DNA of 64,000 nucleotides, taken from the NCBI GenBank assembly GCA_030159075.1, contig BROG01000292.1, positions 482,001 to 546,000 on the forward strand. The letters are read 5' to 3'. Below, in pieces: positions 23,550 through 35,229 of this stretch (the stretch's first letter is position 1; the number at the start of each line of letters is the position of its first letter). The translations under genes were made by a program, and so were the position numbers. Below the pieces are notes generated by a model, which was not told the DNA's origin, searched no databases, and saw nothing but the letters and a program-made list of their open reading frames with translations. This stretch comes from Atrina japonica (Eukaryota > Mollusca > Bivalvia > Pterioida > Pinnidae).

Positions 23550-24320
23550 CATATCAAACCTATATCGAGCTGACAACTTGGTTAATTTATTTCCGAAACT
23601 ACTCATTCTCGTAGCTAAGTAGATGAAGTTAAGTATCTGAACTTCTCAACTTAATTAGTGCGAGTATTAATTCACTGGAGCTTAAAAATATTATGTTGGG
23701 AAGTTGAAAAGTTTACAGCAAAATTCGGACGGTTATGTCTACTCTTAAGGTCTACAGAAAATATTTTCGTAAATAATTAAGTAAATAGTACAATTGACTT
23801 TTCCACTGTGATTAGCAAATGTATTCCAGCTTTTTTATTTTCAAATTACATCAGTTAAACCTGCCAAGGTAATCTTCCGCGTGGAATAAAAATAATTGTG
23901 TGAAATAAAAATCGGTCAGTCCGTTTTGGAACGCATATTGGCTATAAAATAATGCTTCTTAGTCATCGCATTACATAGTTTAGAAAGTAGGTGAAGGTAG
24001 GTGGTTGATATAAGGGTATTTCAGGTGTATCAGCTGAAATATTCGTTTATCTATAAAAGGTGATAATCTAAATATCTATTGATTCTTATAAAGTCGATAA
24101 GAGAGATATACTGTTTAACCTTTTCACCTGTACAGGCCGTAAAGGACTGGTCAAAACAATGGAAAAAGGACATCTAGATATTAAGGGATGACGGATTTAA
24201 ATGTTATATGTGTTTGAAACAGCGATAGGAAAAACAAGTAAGTTATCTTGGTTAAACATTTGGTATTGTTGCTTTATATAAATGAGAGAACTGTATACAT
24301 TTAAACAGTTAATTATCTAC

Positions 24321-24582
24321 AGTAGATGTTGTTGATGTGTAATTTAAAGTCCCGCCATATGGAGACGCCACCAAATGCCGATGAAGGGCTTCAGATTCTG
24401 ACATATGCTCGGCACTTAGGGTCATAAAGCAGTGATATATCTTTAACGTGTCAACACCTACTGTGACACGGGTCCTCGGTCTTTACTGTCGCATCCGAAG
24501 AACAGGAATCCGACCTGCCGCCGTCTAGACTCGAACTCACGATCAAGAGTCGAGCGCGCTACCGATCGAGCAAGGCCGGCTC
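24321..24582 (-). mobile_element. tRNA-derived SINE with a different tRNA head
   Basis: The body (CATATGGAGACGCCACCAA, TGACACGGGTCCTCGGT on plus) matches the SINE at 3174-3492. The minus-strand tRNA-like head is different: GATCGGTAGCGCGCTCGACT for the D-arm/box A part and GAGTTCGAGTC for box B. The left duplication unit lacks it at about 2570. Confidence 0.8.
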
Positions 24583-24627
24583 CATTAGCTTTATAAAAAC
24601 AATCAATAGTGATCAAATATGGATCTT

Positions 24628-26612
24628 AGATAGAAGTACGAAAGTAGAAGACAGTAAAGCATATAGCAGATAAAGGCGGAGGTAAAAGAGTAAAGAGTAG
24701 GAGATTTAAGAAGAAAGGTAGAGACCCCCTTTAAAAAAAGAGAAGAGAGAGATGAAGAGGGAGAATAATAGCTTAGAATATGTAATAAGTATATAGAAGA
24801 GTAAACAGGAGAGTCATGCAGGGAGGTAAGTTATTAGAACTATGAAGTGGGTAAGGCGCGAATAGTAGTATAATGTAGCTTAAGTAATCTATATTTAATT
24901 GGGTGAAATAGTAGAATGAGTAGTATTGAAGATTAGAAATTTAAGAAGTAGTAGTTAGAATATGTAAAAATTTAAGTTAACAGATGAATTAAAGAGGGTA
25001 ATTTAGATTGAATAGAGATTGAGTAGAAAAGAAGAAAAGGAGTAGGGGAGAAGGATAAGTAGAATTAGAGATTTAAGAGAGATGTTAAGAACATAGTGAG
25101 AAGGAGTAGAGTATAGAAGCGAGGATAGAATATTAAGTTAGAAAAGATTAGTTATGTAAAATGAATAAGAGAAAAAATGGATAAGAGTAGAGAAAAGAAT
25201 TAAGAGTAGGTAGAGCGTAAAAAGGAGTAAGGGTCAGTAAATGAAGTGGAAAGGAGCCGGAGGTCTAACAGGGTAGTACATAGTAAAGAGACGATAAAGA
25301 AGGCTTATTTAGATCGGAAGTAAGATAGGTGGAAGTAGATATAGATAATAGCAAAGAGTGTTTAGACTAGACGTGGAGCTAAAAAAGGTGGAATCTCTTA
25401 GTAATATAGAGCAAAAATAGGTAGTAAAGAGAAGGAAAGTAGTAAGGTAAAAGGGTAGTCTTATAAGAGGAGTAGGAGAAGTGAGAGAGATTGAAGCCAG
25501 GAGTAGCTTAGCTTAAGGTTCTTAAAGTGTTACTTAGGAGTTAGTTAGTACAGAGACTCTTAGAGTAGGGTTAGACAGCTGTAGTTATGCTTATAGAAAA
25601 TAGAAAGTAAGCGTAAAGATATAAAAGGGTTATGGTAGTAGATAGATAAGAATATAGATTAGGGCTTAAGTTAGAAGGAGAGGAGTGAGAAGAACTTAAG
25701 GAGTAGGTAAAGATAGGAAATAGAGAAGTAGAAGAAGTAAGTAAGGAAGAGAAAGAGTAGAAAGTTAGTAGCTTAGTAAGAAGAAGAGCTTGAAGGAATA
25801 GCTATTAAAGGGGGGAATAGTAAGTATAGAAGTAAAGCTTAGTTACGTTATATAGCCTTAGGTAGGCCTATAGAATTGATGATTAGCTTAGAGAGGTAAG
25901 AAAGAATATTAGGAAAGGATAGAGAAGAGACATTAGCTTAGAGACTAAAGAGAAGTAAAGATATGGAGGAAGTAGAAGACATGTAGATAGAAGGTTAGGA
26001 GTGAGAGGTACAGGAGAGAAGAAGTAGATACAGCTTACGAGAAGAGAAGCTAAAGATTAGGCAAACTTAGTATGAGTATAATAATAGAAGATAATAGTTT
26101 TGGAGAATAGAGAGTTAGATAGAGAGGTAGAGAGAGTAATAGATTAGAACAATATAAGATAAATCAAGAGAGAGAAAGTACTTAGGGTGAGTGTAAAGAT
26201 AGAAATTAAATAGGAGTTAAGAGAGTTGTAGGAAGGGAAGAGTAAAAAAGTTAGATACAAATAGGGGGGAAAGAAAAAGTAGGGAGATAGAGTTATAGTA
26301 GCGAGATAGAAAGAGTAGATTAGTAAGACATAAATTATAGAGAGAAATAGAGATAATAGCCTAAAGTAAGGAGGGAATATTGATTTAAGCTTAGGAAACA
26401 TATATAAAGTAGGATTAGAAAAGAGAATATGAAAAGAAAAAAAAAAATATATGTAAAGAATCAAAAAAGGAGTAAGAAGATTATAGGGATACAGCGAGTA
26501 GATTTAGGAAAACTAGGTTAGAAGAGAGGAGGTAGGGATAGAATTAGGGAAAAGGAGAAGGAGTTAAGATAATCTTACTAATAAGGTAGAGCGTAGTAGC
26601 AAGGGAAGGAAA
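24628..26612. other. Cytosine-depleted, purine-rich block of about 2 kb
   Basis: The plus strand is almost free of C: eight sampled 60-base lines (480 bases) hold 19 C, and line 25021-25080 has no C and 21 G. Words such as AGTAG, TAGAG, GCTTA and AGTAAG recur but I see no fixed period. TAG and TAA are so frequent that no plus-strand frame is open. The edges are sharp and the left duplication unit runs straight across at about 2607-2615, so it is an insertion or local expansion. Nature unknown. Confidence 0.8.
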
Positions 26613-27256
26613 TCCAGTGATGAGATCAGGATAAAATATTACAGGCATGACAATGCACTGTATTTAATTGATAGACTAATGATTTATATAGTATCAACAT
26701 ATGTAAATGAAAATGATCGTATGCGACTGAGTAAGATGTCGGCGATAGAATGACGTCTATCGTTTATTGAAGAATTATTGTAACACAAGCAGAGTGAATA
26801 TTTTACTTTATATATAATCTACGCAAGAATGAACAGGATTTCGACCTTACTGGTGGCGGAAAACATTTTGCTTACATCATAAAGTGATAACAAGTGAAAA
26901 TATCCATCTTACTGAAATCGGTTATAATGTAAGTTATATATTGATTGCACACGGAAATATGCCACGGTAATCTAGTTTCTGAATGATTACTTGTTACGGC
27001 GCAGTTACGCTTATCACAGTTCAAACTGACTGCTGATTCAACGTTTAATCCTAATCAAGATATTTTTAGTGACACAATATCTTACCATCAGGTTCACGTG
27101 TACTGACTAGAATGGATCTTGCTGATTTGTGATATATTCCGTAGATAGACGTAATAGCCGCCCGCGAAGGTAGTGTTGGGTGTTCGCAAACTGAAGATAC
27201 TAGTTTTGATTTTTTAATAACATGTCATACGTGTTACGATTAAAAATATAAAAACT

Positions 27257-27530
27257 CAGATACCAAACAATAAATCTTCAGGATGTCCAGGATACATATA
27301 CAATTTTGGTGATACTGAACAAACACGGACCTCTGGAAATCCAGAGTAGGAACCAGGTACCATGGATGAGTAAACACCCATGTTGACCGGATCACCCTCC
27401 GCTAGTCCACAGTCAAATTGAAATGAAATAGGTCAGGGAGAAATTCTCGTAATAATTGGTACTCAAAGCTAAATAATCGCTATCGAACAGGTAACTCAAC
27501 ATTCCATGTAGTGAAACAGAGTAATACAGG
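27257..27530 (-). mobile_element. Naiad 3' end relic (duplicate of 3583-3860)
   Basis: Begins with the minus-strand pseudo-LTR end (AGATACCAAACAATAAATCTT) and runs through GGACCTCTGGAAATCCAGAG and the 3' UTR. It is the right-unit copy of the relic at 3583, truncated earlier. Confidence 0.8.
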
Positions 27531-27639
27531 GTTACTATTCTTACTGCTTATGACAGTTATTTCCCCTTTTTATTATTAAAAAAAAATCTTCTCAACCAAT
27601 AATCAGCGCATTGTCACTGTAATCATGTTTTACTTGGGT

Positions 27640-28140
27640 GACCGTTAAGGCCCAATGAGCCTCTTGTTATCTCATAAATTTGAAGATAACATGGTTTTGA
27701 ATGGCCTGGTATAAATTTATCAAACTGCATGTTGCCAAAAATACTTAAATGGCCATTTTTCCATTTTTTTTTCAAAATAATGTTTCACATATAGCAATGA
27801 TGTAGTATAGTTGAAGTGTATTAGATTATTGTATTAAATTATTGTATTAAATTACTGTATGGACTCACGGCGGGTGTGATCGGTCGACAGGGGATGCTTA
27901 CACTTCCATGGCACCTGATCCCACCCCTTGGTTTCCAGCGGTCCGTGTTTGTCCATTTTTACCGGATTTGTATCTATGTCCTGGACATTCTATTGATTTA
28001 TACTTTGGTATCTTAGATTTGTTGTACGTAACTATAAAAATTTGTATTGCTAACTATTAATACGATATCTTCTGTAATATTTGAATAGTTCACACTTCAC
28101 TGATTATCATTTTTAAGCAAAATATGTTTATTTGCACTTG
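27640..28140. repeat. Dispersed repeat, also at 54.74-55.01 kb and partly at 42.65-42.92 kb
   Basis: 27700-27800 (AAATTTATCAAACTGCATGTTGCC) and 28030-28130 match 54745-54850 and 54905-55005 in the same order. The leading GGTGACCGTTAAGGCCCAATGAGCCTC is matched in reverse at 42.65-42.92 kb. A Naiad pseudo-LTR splits this copy. Class not determined. Confidence 0.6.
27860..28015 (+). mobile_element. Solo Naiad pseudo-LTR
   Basis: GGACTCACGGCGGGTGTGAT through GGTATCTTAGATTTG, closely matching 15307-15475, with no Naiad coding sequence next to it. Confidence 0.85.
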
Positions 28141-28179
28141 AATAGATCTTGCACAAATTAGGTGCATAGGGTCTGCCTA

Positions 28180-28410
28180 CTTTGCATCCCACTTTTTGTT
28201 GTAAGTGCGGTGACATCCCAATTTTTGTTGTAAGTGCGGTGACATCCCGCTTTTTGTTGTAAGTGCGGTGACATCCCACTTTTTGTTGTAAGTGCGGTGA
28301 CATCCCAATTTTTGTTGTAAGTGCGGTGACATCCCACTTTTTGTTGTAAGTGTGGTGACATCCCACTTTTTGTAAAAAGTGTTGTAAGTGTGGTGACATG
28401 CCAATTTTGC
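28180..28410. repeat. 29-bp minisatellite, about 7 copies
   Basis: Unit GTGCGGTGACATCCCACTTT plus TTGTTGTAA; successive GTGCGG at 28205 and 28234 give period 29. The three overlapping minus-strand frames (GCHRTYNKK-type) are products of the repeat. Confidence 0.95.
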
Positions 28411-29027
28411 TTCATATTATGGAAACTATTGATTGCTAGCTGAAAAGATTAAAAATGTCACATATGATGTATTTTCTAAATTCTGGATACATCAATTAGT
28501 GTGTAGGTATGTTCCATGAGCATGAAAGTAAATCAATAGAGTACCAGGAGATTGCTTGCCATTTTACAGATGAGTGTTCTACTGATTATATTGATAATCA
28601 TATATGTGACACAAAGGACAGACATTATATTTTAACAACATTTGATCTAAGGCTCAAGGTGACCTTTTATGATAATTGTCTGTCGTTGTACGTTGTGTAT
28701 CTTCAACTTCTCAAGAACTAGAGAGTTTGAAAAACAAATCATTGAAATTATATTATGAAATGTAAAAATGTCATACCAAACAGGGGTCAACGATTGTGTA
28801 AATTTGAATTTGTCTGATAGTGTTTAAATCTATTTGTCCGAATGCAAAAATGAATTGTCCGAATATCAACTTTAACATTTAAAGGTATAATTTTGTATTT
28901 CATTAACTTTTGTTTTCAATAATTTCACTCGTCCTTTCGGACAAGTGAGAAGTATTATCAACTTATCAGAACACAAAATGGACTTGTCCGGACAACCGGG
29001 CAAACCCTAATGCTGAACACTGCTAAA
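28411..29027. other. Spacer without a recognised gene
   Basis: Contains a short self-complementary part around 28925-28950 (GTCCTTTCGGAC). The open frame at 28509-28721 has no recognisable domain and no sign of splice structure; not called. Confidence 0.4.
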
Positions 29028-29029
29028 AG

Positions 29030-29360
29030 TAAAAATCTTCAGGATGTCCAGGATATATATACTTGTCTGGTAAAATTAAACCTAATAAAGAGATGGGATC
29101 AGATGTCATGAATGTATAAGCATCCCCTGTTGACAGGTCACACCCACCGTGAATCCACACTAAAATACAAATGTAATACAAGAGGAACGAGTCCTCGTCG
29201 CTACTGGTACAGACGTCTGAACACCTGCTGTCGAACAGACAATCCAATATTTCATTTTGTGAAACAGAGTAATCGCAAGCCAGACTATAATACCAACCGT
29301 AAAATTTGCGGAACGCTGACATCAAACGCAGTTTTCGATATCCCCTTGTAAATAATTTCT
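29030..29360 (-). mobile_element. Naiad 3' end fragment with pseudo-LTR
   Basis: Minus-strand reading from 29360 down: KLFTRGYR-like, then LMSAFRKFYGWYYSL, the 3' UTR and the pseudo-LTR (ATGTCATGAATGTATAAGCATCC on plus). A frame remains open across it by chance; it is only the tail of the element. Confidence 0.8.
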
Positions 29361-29517
29361 CAGTGCATATAAAAGTAAGACAAAACACTTCAATAATTCT
29401 AAGATAAAGCGAAAAAAGAAAAATGATTTCCATTACATCAAAAGTTCATTTCTTATTGTTTTTGCGTTTGTTTGTTATTGTTTACATAAAAAAAATAACA
29501 TGAAAAACATAATTAAA

Positions 29518-29848
29518 GTTCAACACAGTCAAACCCAGTTAAATTGAAACCCATTATATCGGAATCCCTGTTTATTTGAGATAACGTCCCGACAAAATGT
29601 CTTTGTTGCCATTATAACCCGGTTATGTTAAAAACCATCTCTTTTAAACGAAAAAAACCCATTCCGCTTCAGATTTAATATATCTGGGTTCGAAGGTACT
29701 TGTATAAGACAATCGAGATCACAAAAAAAGCTAAATCAAAACAGATAACCACTAAGAATGTTCTTACTTACACATCAAAATTATTGTTGTAGCACATCAA
29801 TTTTGCCGCTTCTGTCATTTCAGTTATTATTAATAAGTTTGTCATAAA
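29518..29848 (+). promoter_or_regulatory. Conserved 5' flank of gene B
   Basis: Matches 5515-5847 in front of gene A. Likely holds the 5' UTR and promoter; no core element could be pinned down. Confidence 0.4.
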
Positions 29849-32800
29849 ATGGATATTTCAACCATCAGTCGAATAGCTGCGTTAGTCGTTGGTTGTATGG
29901 GTATGTCAACTGCAGGTTCTACCATAGCATTTGGAGCATACATCAATGCCATAAAAAAGCATTTTAATTACACACAGTCAGCAGGTAAGTCTCACTGGAG
30001 TTAATATGAAAATACAGTTTTTGTAAGCAAACGTTCATTGTTCTTGTAATATCTGGTGATTAAACCACAGAGGCTCTAGTGAGCCTTAGAAACAACAGAA
30101 CACGTCCAGGGTGATTAACGTGTATTCTAAAGATGGCTGCTTAGCCACGAGGTACAGATGGGAGGTAACTCTAATGCACAAACTACATTTACATATGTAT
30201 TAATATGCGAGCCTTATTAAAGTCAATTATATCACATCCCTCTTACTGAAAAATATTAAATTCTGTGGATGAAGTATTGAACACTTTGTAAATAAAGTCA
30301 CTTATATTATAACAAACTTAAGTGTCGCTTATAATAGTATAATACTATATCAGACTTTTGGAAACAAATCAAGACTCTAGTTCTGACAGTTGCACGGGGA
30401 TTATTGTGCCCTTTACACAGTGCATACTGCTAAACTAAGCAAATACAGTTAAACACAGAACTCTTGTTCTGACAGTTGCACAGGGATTATTGTGTCCTTT
30501 CACAGTGCTTCTGTTAAATTAAACATAAGCATATCTACTTGAATTCTAGTTTCACAAGGTCCATGTAATTACTAGATGTAAATTATTGTAGCTTGTTTAA
30601 ATATCAAGTCTGTCTGGTTTGATTATAACACGTCCTGATCTGGTTCGTATGGGTTTCTGTACAGAAAGTGTTTGTTCTCCTTAGATGGTTCTGGTATACT
30701 ATCGTTCTCCGATCTTACAGTTTCATCAAACCGAGGCTCCTCATTATCATGTATAGTCTCTCCTGTTTTTTGTAAGTGAACACTATTCCTACGGTATAAT
30801 TTCCCATTGCTTTTTACTATATACGATCTAGGTTTCTCTGTTTTACTAACTACAAATCCTGGTGATAGTGATTTAGTTCCTGGTGTTTTCATTCGTATAA
30901 TGGTACCTTCCCGAAGGGGGGGGGGCAATTCTGTTATCATAATGGAATTTTTGTTTCCTTCTCTGTATATTTATTTGTTGTTTCACTTTACGAGTGCCAT
31001 GTCCTATTGGTTTCAACACATCCTGTGATGATGGTAAAGAGTTTCTTGGTCTACGTCCCATTAACAGTTGAGCTGGTGATAGACTGAGGTTCTGTAATGG
31101 GGTCGTACGATTATCAAGCAGCGCAAACTGTTTATCATCACACTTTGTCCATAAATGTTTCACTGTTTGCACTGCTCTCTCTGCCTTTCCGTTGGAACTT
31201 TGAAAATAAGGGCTGGTCCTTTCATTTCTTATTCCGTTCGCTGTACAGAAGTCCTTAAATAGTGCTGAGCTGTATTGTAGCCCATTATCTAACCGAAGCA
31301 CAGACGGGACACCATGACATGCTAATGCCGTTTTCATAGCGTTTATGATAGCTTTAGTATTCTCTGAATGAAGCTCTATAGCATCTATGTATTTGGAGTA
31401 GTAATCAACAGGAATAATGTATTTCTTGCTGTCAAACTAAAGAATATAATTCCCTGCATGACTGTAAGGTAAGTCTGATGCTGGTGTTGGTTGAAGTGGT
31501 TCACTATTTTGCTTCTTCTGGTATTCTGCACACTTGGAACAACTATTGACGTTTTCAGTATTCATACATGGCCAGTACATGACTTCCCTACCCAGAATTT
31601 TGGATTTAAAAATCCCAAGATGAGACTTGTGTATAAGAGTTAGCATTCCTTTAATCACACTAGGTGGAATTACTATCCTGCTGCCCTTGTATATACTACT
31701 ATCGAGAACAGAGAGTTGGTCTCTTGAATCAAAATATGACCTTACTTCAAATGGTTTCGTTCCGGGTATCCGGTCATCCTGATTGTATCGTTTCCATCAG
31801 AATATCCAGTTCAGCTGCTGTGGCTGTCAGAATTTCAGTGTATTTATCAGACGTTATAGATAGCATACCGATCAGGTTTAATCTCTCATTTTCCTCATCT
31901 TTCTGGTCCTGTATATAAGCTCTAGATAAGATATCTGATATATACATCAGTTTTCCTTTACGGTAGATAATATGTATGTCATACCACTGTAGTTCGATCA
32001 TCATCCTTTGAATTCTCATTGGTGCGGCCAGTAAAGGTTTCTTGAATATGATCTCAAGTGGTTTATGATCACTATAAATTCTCACTTAATTATGAAATTT
32101 CTGACAACTGTACACTATATCTGTGTTTATATTAAGTAAAATGTCTAAGTATGAAGCGTGTGTCCTTGATTCTGTTGTATCTTTAATTTCTAGATCGCTG
32201 GGATATATCGCATTGACATATGTATGAAAATTGTCATTATTAATTGACAAAACGTCGTCGATATATCTAAATGTCAAATTAAAAGAAACCGCTAACTTTT
32301 TCTTCTTTTGATTCAGCAGTTTCTGAATGAAGTCTGCTTCGTATGAATAAAGGAACAGGTTGGCCTATAAAGGAGCACAATTGGTTCCCATAGGAATGCC
32401 GACAGTTTGTTGAAAGACCACGTCTCCGAATATTACAAATATATTGCCTATTAGAAATTCCAGCATGTTTTTTTTATATCAAATTCAGTATATTTATGTG
32501 TAGAATCAGAGTGGTGTTTGACGAAATAAGTATTCTGATAGCCAATCACTAGATATTTAAATTTTCGGGTACCACCTTTAGTGAAAAAGCAGTTGTCTAT
32601 GATGCTGAAAAGTCTTTCTTTTAATTTTGTATGTGGAATAGTAGTGTAAAGAGTAGACAAGTCATACGTTTTGATACTGTGAATTCGAGAAAAATTGTGT
32701 GCCTTCAAATTTTCTAAAAGCTGTTTAGAATTTTTAAGTATCCACATCTGATTTACACCGCTTCTGGAATAAACAACTGTACGGTATTGTTGAAGTTTCT

Positions 32801-35162
32801 CCTTAATGGCTGTCAATATCTTGGTAAGGAGTAAAGATAAAGGTTTGGTAGAACATTTGCTGGATCCTGCTATGTATCTTTGCTTATATGGGGTTTTATG
32901 AAGTTTAGGTATCCAGTATAAATGTGGTAGCTCGAAATCGGTATCAGTTGTAGGTATATCAAATGAGCGTAATACGGACACGTGATTTTGAAGGATCTCG
33001 TCCTTTGAAAGTGAGCTACGTGTGTATGTAGGATTTCCAGAATTCGTATTAAAACCAAGTTCTTCTAATAAACAATTATAGTAATGTGCCTTACAAATAA
33101 AAACTATATTATTTGAGGCTTTGTCTGCTGGTACCAGTACATATTGGTCATGTAACCTATCCAGTTTAGTTACTACTTCTGGATCATTAAATACAGAGGG
33201 ATAACGTGTTTTCACAGTCCCTTTAAGTTTTCGAATACGAGATAACTTATTCTATAGTTTTCATGGGATGGTGTTCCCTCTTGATTGCTTTATTTAGATC
33301 CCTAGGGTCTATACAAATTCTCAGTTTGTCTCTTTTTAGACTGACAGCCATACAGCTGACCCATTCTGTAGACTTATCAACATTTGTGATATATCCATTG
33401 ATTTCCATCTCCTGTAATTTCTCTATCGCTCTTGGCTTGACTGCAGCTGGCAGTTTTCTTACTGGGTGAACAACTTCTTGTACTGAGTCATCAATGCTGA
33501 GACTGTAACGTTACTGTGGTTTTCGCTAGATCGTGAAAATCTCTACAGAGTTCATTTTCCACATTTACTGCTCCACATGGATTTAACACTGTCGACACTT
33601 GTGTGTGCTGCTGTAATGGGACTTCTATAAGTCCTAGTCCCATTGCTGAGTCACCACTGATAATATTCTCCTGCTGTAAGTCTACAACTTCAAAATGAAT
33701 ATTAGTCTCATGTTTGCCATGTTTCACTGGTAGTCTTACACATCCTACTGGTGTGATCTTATGGTTACTGAATGACTTCAGAGTTTTATTTGATTTTTCT
33801 AGTTGACATCCTTTCAGGTTTCTGACCTGGTTTAAAGTTAAGATACTGGTCTTTGCCCCATTGTCTTTTATACATAGAACTGTTTGGCTTGCTATGTTAA
33901 CGGGATTTACCCACGTGTCCTCCTGTACAGAACTAATAGAATATTGAGAATATGTTGAGTCAACATTTACTACTGTGCTGATAGTGAGAAGATTGTCATC
34001 CTGTATCTCCATATCTGAATCAGACTCGGGTCTACATGAACACTATTAACTTTCTTGTTTTTAAGCCTTTTGTGACACACTTTCTTCCAATGATTATACT
34101 TTTTACAATAGTTACACTTTGTTCCCCAAGCTGGACAACTTCCATGTTTGTGCTGAGTACCACAATTCTTACAAGTTACTTGTATGTTGTTTGCGTGTAA
34201 ATTACGGTGACCACGAATTGTTGACCTATGACCTGAAGTCTGAGTGGTGTCTGCCACTTTCCGACTCTTATGACCGTTAGATTTGTTCACATGTGATATT
34301 TTCATTATCTCTTCTCCTCCCATAAATTCAACCTGAGCTTGGGATAATTCAAATTGTTGGCCTATTTCGATAGCTTTGTTAAGTTTTACATCCTGACCTT
34401 GTTCGAGAAGTCTTTTTTTAACTTTCTTATGACGAACGCCAAAAATAATTGGGTCAATGAGCACATCGTCACGATCTGCATAATCGCAATCCATTTTGAA
34501 TCTTTAAATCTTTAACAAAATTATCAAAGGTTTCTGACTCGTTTTGCGTTCTCTGGTGTAACTTGAATCTAGCCAGCTTATTTTTCTTGGGACGTACGTA
34601 ATTTTCAAGTTCTTCAAGTATATTATCAGGCTTCTCCTCTTCGTCATTTTCAAATTGTAAAGTTTTTAAAACTTCCCTACACTTTGTCCTATCCAGAGGG
34701 CAATCCAACCTGCTTTAGTTTTGTTATCGGCTTTAGCGAGTGGTGCTCTAAACATGAATCCCACATGTTGTTGAAATCTTTGCCACTCCTGATACAAATC
34801 ACCTGCAGCCCAGTCTAGTAGCGGGTGTTCGAATGGTATCGTCGACAAGGTTCCTATCCGTTATCTTCTGACACTATGTAATATCTGGTGATTAAACCAC
34901 AGAGGCACTGGTGAGCCTTAGAAACAAAAGAACACGCCCAGTGTGATTAACGTGTATTTAAAAGATGGCTGCTCAGCCACGAGGTACAGATAAGGGGGGT
35001 AAATCCCATGTACAAACAAAGGGAAATAACTGTATTTACATATTTGAGTTTGATTAAAGTCAAATATATTACAGTTCTGAACTTTCTTTTTGGTTCTTTC
35101 TTTATGGCTCTGTCACTATCAGTGTCACTTTATGTTTCAACATCTCTCCTCTTTCCCTCTGT

Positions 35163-35229
<67 letters not shown>

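Larger units (their letters stand above)
30045..35073 (-). mobile_element. Ty3/gypsy LTR retrotransposon in intron 1 of gene B
   Basis: LTRs at 30045-30236 and 34877-35073; read on minus they run TGTGATATA/TGTAATATA to ATTACA. TSD GTTCT at 30040-30044 and 35074-35078; gene A intron 1 has a single GTTCT at the matching place. From the 5' end: gag with a zinc-knuckle region, protease, start of RT, a Naiad fragment in place of the RT core, the end of RNase H, integrase, and a C-terminal segment. A polypurine tract (AGTAAGAGGGA on minus) abuts the 3' LTR. Domain style resembles K02A2.6/Mag-like elements. Stops, frameshifts and loss of the RT core make it non-autonomous. Confidence 0.92.

Noticed and set aside
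26144..26464. Minus frame of 106 residues rich in F, Y, L and S, like a membrane protein
   Set aside because: It lies in the cytosine-depleted block; pyrimidine-rich reading automatically gives F/L/S/Y and few stops.
28180..28410. CRISPR-like regular spacing
   Set aside because: The 29-bp units are contiguous and there are no unique spacers; the genome is eukaryotic. The 64-, 73- and 77-bp arrays were rejected on the same grounds.
28097..28415. Three overlapping minus frames with GCHRTYNKK repeats
   Set aside because: 29-bp minisatellite translated in three frames.
32086..33245. A working gypsy element that adopted a PLE reverse transcriptase
   Set aside because: A stop follows the gypsy RT start, a frameshift splits the Naiad part, and half the RNase H is missing; insertion with deletion explains it more simply.
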